Assembly (NCBI GenBank): GCA_029243445.1
Contig: JAQWSA010000097.1
Span: 1 to 10,264 of the forward strand
From: Alphaproteobacteria bacterium
GTDB lineage: Bacteria; Pseudomonadota; Alphaproteobacteria; UBA6615
Direction of reading: 5' to 3'
DNA: 10,264 bases
Below the pieces are notes generated by a model. The model was not told the DNA's origin, did no database searches, and saw only the letters and a program-made list of their open reading frames with translations. The translations under genes were made by a program, and so were the position numbers. Of this stretch, positions 8,252 through 10,264 are shown one piece after another (positions within the stretch are counted from its first letter, which is position 1; every line of letters begins with the position of its first letter).

Positions 8252-8289
8252 GGTCTTTTAGACCCAGTAATTTATTTAGACCAAAAGGC
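8252..8289 (+). promoter_or_regulatory. Possible switch-like leader at the lpxC ribosome binding site
   Basis: TTTAGACC occurs twice (8257-8264 and 8275-8282), the second copy directly ahead of the ribosome binding site. GGTCT (8252-8256) can pair with either AGACC. In competition, GTCTTTT (8253-8259) can pair with AAAAGGC (8283-8289), seven pairs with one G-U, which would hide the ribosome binding site. The complementarity is seen; use as a translational switch is an inference, and short AT-rich pairings arise easily by chance. Confidence 0.3.
8283..8288 (+). promoter_or_regulatory. Ribosome binding site of lpxC, supporting a TTG start
   Basis: AAAAGG ends nine bases before the TTG at 8298. 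The alternative ATG at 8346 has only AT-rich sequence ahead and no purine-rich site, so the TTG is preferred. Confidence 0.6.
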
Positions 8290-8297
8290 ATTTAAAA

Positions 8298-9260
8298 TTG
8301 GATCATACAGTTACAGCGTTGGTTGATAAATCTTATAAATTTGCAATGCAACACAGTTTAAAAAGTAAAATCAGCTGCTGTGGTAAGGGTCTCCATTCAG
8401 GAACAAATGTTTCAATAACACTTGTTCCTGCCCCAGAAAATACTGGGATCGTATTCCGACAAATAAATGAGGGAAAGGATACCTCAGACATAGATGCTCA
8501 CGTCGATAATGTGGTCGATGATCGCTTATGTACAACACTAGGGAACAATGAAGGAAATACAATAGCAACGGTTGAACATCTGATGGCCGCGTTGCGCGGT
8601 TGCGGAATAGATAATTTATACATTGAAGTGGAAGGAAGCGAGCTACCCATAATGGATGGTAGTTCAGCACCTTTTGTCTTTTTGATTGAATGCGCCGGTA
8701 TTGTAGAACAAAATGCTCCACGTAAAGTTATTCAAATTCTTAAACCCATCAGTGTTGAAAGTGATGGTCGTCTAGTAGAACTTTCTCCAGGGCCAGGATT
8801 TTCGGTTAGTTTCGAGATAGAGTTTAATTCTAATGCCATAGGCCAACAATGTATGAATATAGATTTGGTGAACGGCACCTTTAAGGGAGAATTAAGCCGT
8901 GCTAGAACATTCGGATTCATTGAAGAAGTAGATCAGCTTCGCTCCATGGGATTAGCACTAGGCGGAAGTTTGGATAATGCAGTGGTTGTTAATGGAGATG
9001 AAGTACTAAATGAGGGTGGCCTGCGTTATAAAGACGAGTTTGTAAGGCATAAAATTCTTGATTGTATTGGTGATTTATATTTGGTTGGAGCACCTATAAT
9101 TGGACATTTTAAGGGTTATAGATCTGGTCACGCACTAAATCATGCAATTCTTAGGTCATTATTATCTAACCAAGAATCGTGGCATTACACAACCACTATG
9201 CTTGAAGAAAGTAATATAGGCGAAGAGTATGAAGACCTGCCATCTCTAGCTATCGCGTAA
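8298..9260 (+). CDS. lpxC: LpxC, UDP-3-O-acyl-N-acetylglucosamine deacetylase
   Basis: This cytoplasmic zinc hydrolase removes acetate from UDP-3-O-acyl-GlcNAc, the committed step of lipid A synthesis. Its presence shows a Gram-negative outer membrane with lipid A. From the TTG it has 320 residues. CCGKGLHSG (27-35) opens the fold. TVEHLMAAL (91-99) carries E93 and the first zinc histidine, H94. ELPIMDGSSAPF (115-126) and SRARTFGF (200-207) follow. NEGGLRYKDEFVRHKILDCIGD (238-259) supplies zinc ligands H251 and D255, and SGHAL holds the general-acid histidine H278. All catalytic residues are present. The first 16 residues are an extension relative to the E. coli start; an ATG at codon 17 is the alternative but has no ribosome binding site. 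The tail ends SLAIA, non-polar like the E. coli degradation tag. Confidence 0.97.
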   Translation: MDHTVTALVDKSYKFAMQHSLKSKISCCGKGLHSGTNVSITLVPAPENTGIVFRQINEGKDTSDIDAHVDNVVDDRLCTTLGNNEGNTIATVEHLMAALRGCGIDNLYIEVEGSELPIMDGSSAPFVFLIECAGIVEQNAPRKVIQILKPISVESDGRLVELSPGPGFSVSFEIEFNSNAIGQQCMNIDLVNGTFKGELSRARTFGFIEEVDQLRSMGLALGGSLDNAVVVNGDEVLNEGGLRYKDEFVRHKILDCIGDLYLVGAPIIGHFKGYRSGHALNHAILRSLLSNQESWHYTTTMLEESNIGEEYEDLPSLAIA

Positions 9261-9286
9261 ATATTTTTTATTCTGTACTTGAGGCA

Positions 9287-9314
9287 TTGGATTATATTTA
9301 TCTAATGGTATAAT
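9287..9314 (+). promoter_or_regulatory. Candidate promoter of bamD overlapped by a dyad
   Basis: A perfect TATAAT (9309-9314) preceded by TGG (an extended -10) lies 16 bases after TTGGAT (9287-9292, three of six matches to TTGACA). Transcription would start near 9321, giving a 5' leader of about 50 bases. GATTATA (9290-9296) and TATAATC (9309-9315) are exact inverted repeats with a 12-base spacer, so the dyad spans from the -35 to the -10 box. The gap has no terminator, so lpxC read-through is also possible. Confidence 0.55.
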
Positions 9315-9363
9315 CTGTCCCTAAATAACAATTCGTCAGTAAAGAATACAGATTCGAAAGTAC

Positions 9364-9369
9364 GGAAGG
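9364..9369 (+). promoter_or_regulatory. Ribosome binding site of bamD, supporting a TTG start
   Basis: GGAAGG ends five bases before the TTG at 9375. The frame is open back to a TAA at 9303-9305 but holds no ATG, GTG or TTG upstream of 9375. The next in-frame starts (GTG 9483, ATG 9486) fall inside the hydrophobic signal segment. Confidence 0.75.
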
Positions 9370-9374
9370 CTAAT

Positions 9375-10264
9375 TTGAACGACAGGCGACAGCCGATCGT
9401 CCGGCATAAATCTAAAGAAAACGAGATTTCTAATTCTTGCAGAAGAACCTTTACCTCTAAAGCTTCTAGGTTAATAGCATTAGTGATGGTTGCTTCTTGC
9501 GTTTTTGGTTGTTCTAAAACTCCAGAAGCAGAATATACAGAACGTTCTGTCCAAGAGCTATATAATGAAGCAATTGATCATGTGACAGAAAAAGAATACG
9601 AATTAGCAACCAGCCTCTTTCTCGAAGTAGAACGTCAACACCCATACTCAATCTGGGCAATAAAGGCTCAACTAATGGGCTCTTACGCATTTTATGTAAG
9701 AGGCCAATATGATGATGCCATTTTAGGTTTAGAACGCTTTATACAACTCCATCCAGGTAACCGTGATATTGCTTATGCCTATTATTTAAAAGGACTAAGC
9801 TATTATGAACAAATCACCGATGTTGGACGTGACCAAAGAATAACAGAATTAGCTTTAACTTCTTTTAAGGATCTCGTACAACGTTTTCCAAATAGTAAAT
9901 ACGCCCGTGATGCAGAATTAAAAATAGATCTCACGCAAGATCACTTAGCCGGAAAAGAAATGGAAGTAGGACGTTTTTATCTTAATCGCGGCCAATATCT
10001 AGCAGCAATTAATCGCTTTCAAAAAGTCATAGATAAGTATCAATATACGACCCATACACCGGAAGCCTTGCATAGAATAGCCGAGGCTTACACCGCTCTG
10101 GGCATAGATTCTGAAGCTAAAAAATATGCGGCTCTACTAGGCCATAATTTTCCAGGCAGCCAATGGTATACGGACAGTTATGGGCTAATCAAAAATATTG
10201 ATACTAGTAATGCTAGTGGTAATTACCTAACCAAAATATTACCCGATACAAGTAATTTTTTTAA
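9375..10264 (+). CDS. bamD: BamD, outer-membrane beta-barrel assembly lipoprotein (3' end missing)
   Basis: BamD (ComL/YfiO family) is an essential lipoprotein with tetratricopeptide-like repeats. It sits on the periplasmic face of the outer membrane and works with BamA to fold beta-barrel proteins. 296 codons are visible, and the frame runs off the window in mid-codon. Residues 33-46 form a hydrophobic segment with two possible lipidation cysteines: VASC (C42) is the better lipobox, while VFGC (C46) matches the usual GCSK position of the family. Repeats begin near 58 (SVQELYNEAIDHV, then YELATSLFLEVERQHPYS and YDDAILGLERFIQLHPGN). The family hallmark YYEQITDVGRDQ is at 143-154, followed by FPNSKYARDAELKI and later repeats. 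The roughly 32-residue stretch before the hydrophobic core is unusually long for a lipoprotein signal. The length suggests the true stop is close. Confidence 0.94.
   Translation, partial: MNDRRQPIVRHKSKENEISNSCRRTFTSKASRLIALVMVASCVFGCSKTPEAEYTERSVQELYNEAIDHVTEKEYELATSLFLEVERQHPYSIWAIKAQLMGSYAFYVRGQYDDAILGLERFIQLHPGNRDIAYAYYLKGLSYYEQITDVGRDQRITELALTSFKDLVQRFPNSKYARDAELKIDLTQDHLAGKEMEVGRFYLNRGQYLAAINRFQKVIDKYQYTTHTPEALHRIAEAYTALGIDSEAKKYAALLGHNFPGSQWYTDSYGLIKNIDTSNASGNYLTKILPDTSNFF

Noticed and set aside
8346..8348. ATG at codon 17 as the lpxC start, matching the E. coli length
   Set aside because: There is no purine-rich site ahead of it, whereas TTG 8298 has AAAAGG at nine bases. It stays possible but second best.
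9264..9269. Run of six T after lpxC as an intrinsic terminator
   Set aside because: No stable GC-containing hairpin precedes it.
10262..10264. TAA at the very end of the window as the bamD stop
   Set aside because: It is out of frame: the bamD codons here are ttt (10260-10262) and then the incomplete aa. The T7 run at 10256-10262 makes an indel error conceivable, but the sequence as given has no in-frame stop.
1..10264. Mobile element, CRISPR array, toxin-antitoxin or other accessory system
   Set aside because: Every large frame is a known dcw, lipid A or BAM gene in standard order. The gaps are short and contain no transposase, integrase, tRNA or repeat array.

Overview
The window is a stretch of the division and cell wall (dcw) gene cluster, extended at its 3' end into outer-membrane biogenesis. 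All genes lie on the + strand in the order murG (3' part), murC, murB, ddl, ftsQ, ftsA, ftsZ, lpxC, bamD (5' part). This order, with ddl-ftsQ-ftsA-ftsZ followed by lpxC and bamD, is typical of Alphaproteobacteria. Supporting details are the FtsZ N-terminus (MTLNLS), its long linker ending in [11 protein letters not shown], and the BamD motif YYEQITDVGRDQ. The DNA is AT-rich (about 40% GC by eye) and uses TGA as a stop codon, so the code is standard. A low-GC, probably free-living (perhaps marine) alphaproteobacterium fits; the order cannot be settled from this window.

Layout. Positions 1-3991 hold the peptidoglycan precursor genes: murG, murC, murB and ddl. The first three junctions are identical 4-base ATGA stop/start overlaps. 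ddl and ftsQ overlap by 10 bases, so these five genes look like one translationally coupled unit. ftsA follows ftsQ after a 20-base gap with its own ribosome binding site. A 132-base AT-rich gap separates ftsA from ftsZ and may hold an ftsZ promoter. ftsZ is followed by a 198-base non-coding region that contains a perfect 14-bp inverted repeat, a repeated ATTGATAC motif and a possible switch-like hairpin at the lpxC ribosome binding site. lpxC and bamD both start with TTG. A 114-base gap between them carries a good promoter candidate, with an extended TATAAT -10 box lying in a dyad.

How the genes work together. MurB and MurC act in UDP-MurNAc-peptide synthesis, Ddl supplies D-Ala-D-Ala, and MurG makes lipid II. 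FtsQ, FtsA and FtsZ build the division ring that uses those precursors. LpxC commits UDP-3-acyl-GlcNAc to lipid A, and BamD belongs to the machine that inserts outer-membrane beta-barrels. The block therefore links septal wall growth with outer-membrane growth.

Novelty. I see no mobile element, CRISPR array, tRNA, defence gene or unknown gene, and no evidence for an undescribed system. The points worth a second look are small: the non-coding region before lpxC, the dyad over the bamD promoter, a microsatellite-encoded insertion in FtsA, the very long FtsZ linker with one basic island, and the odd N-terminus of BamD.
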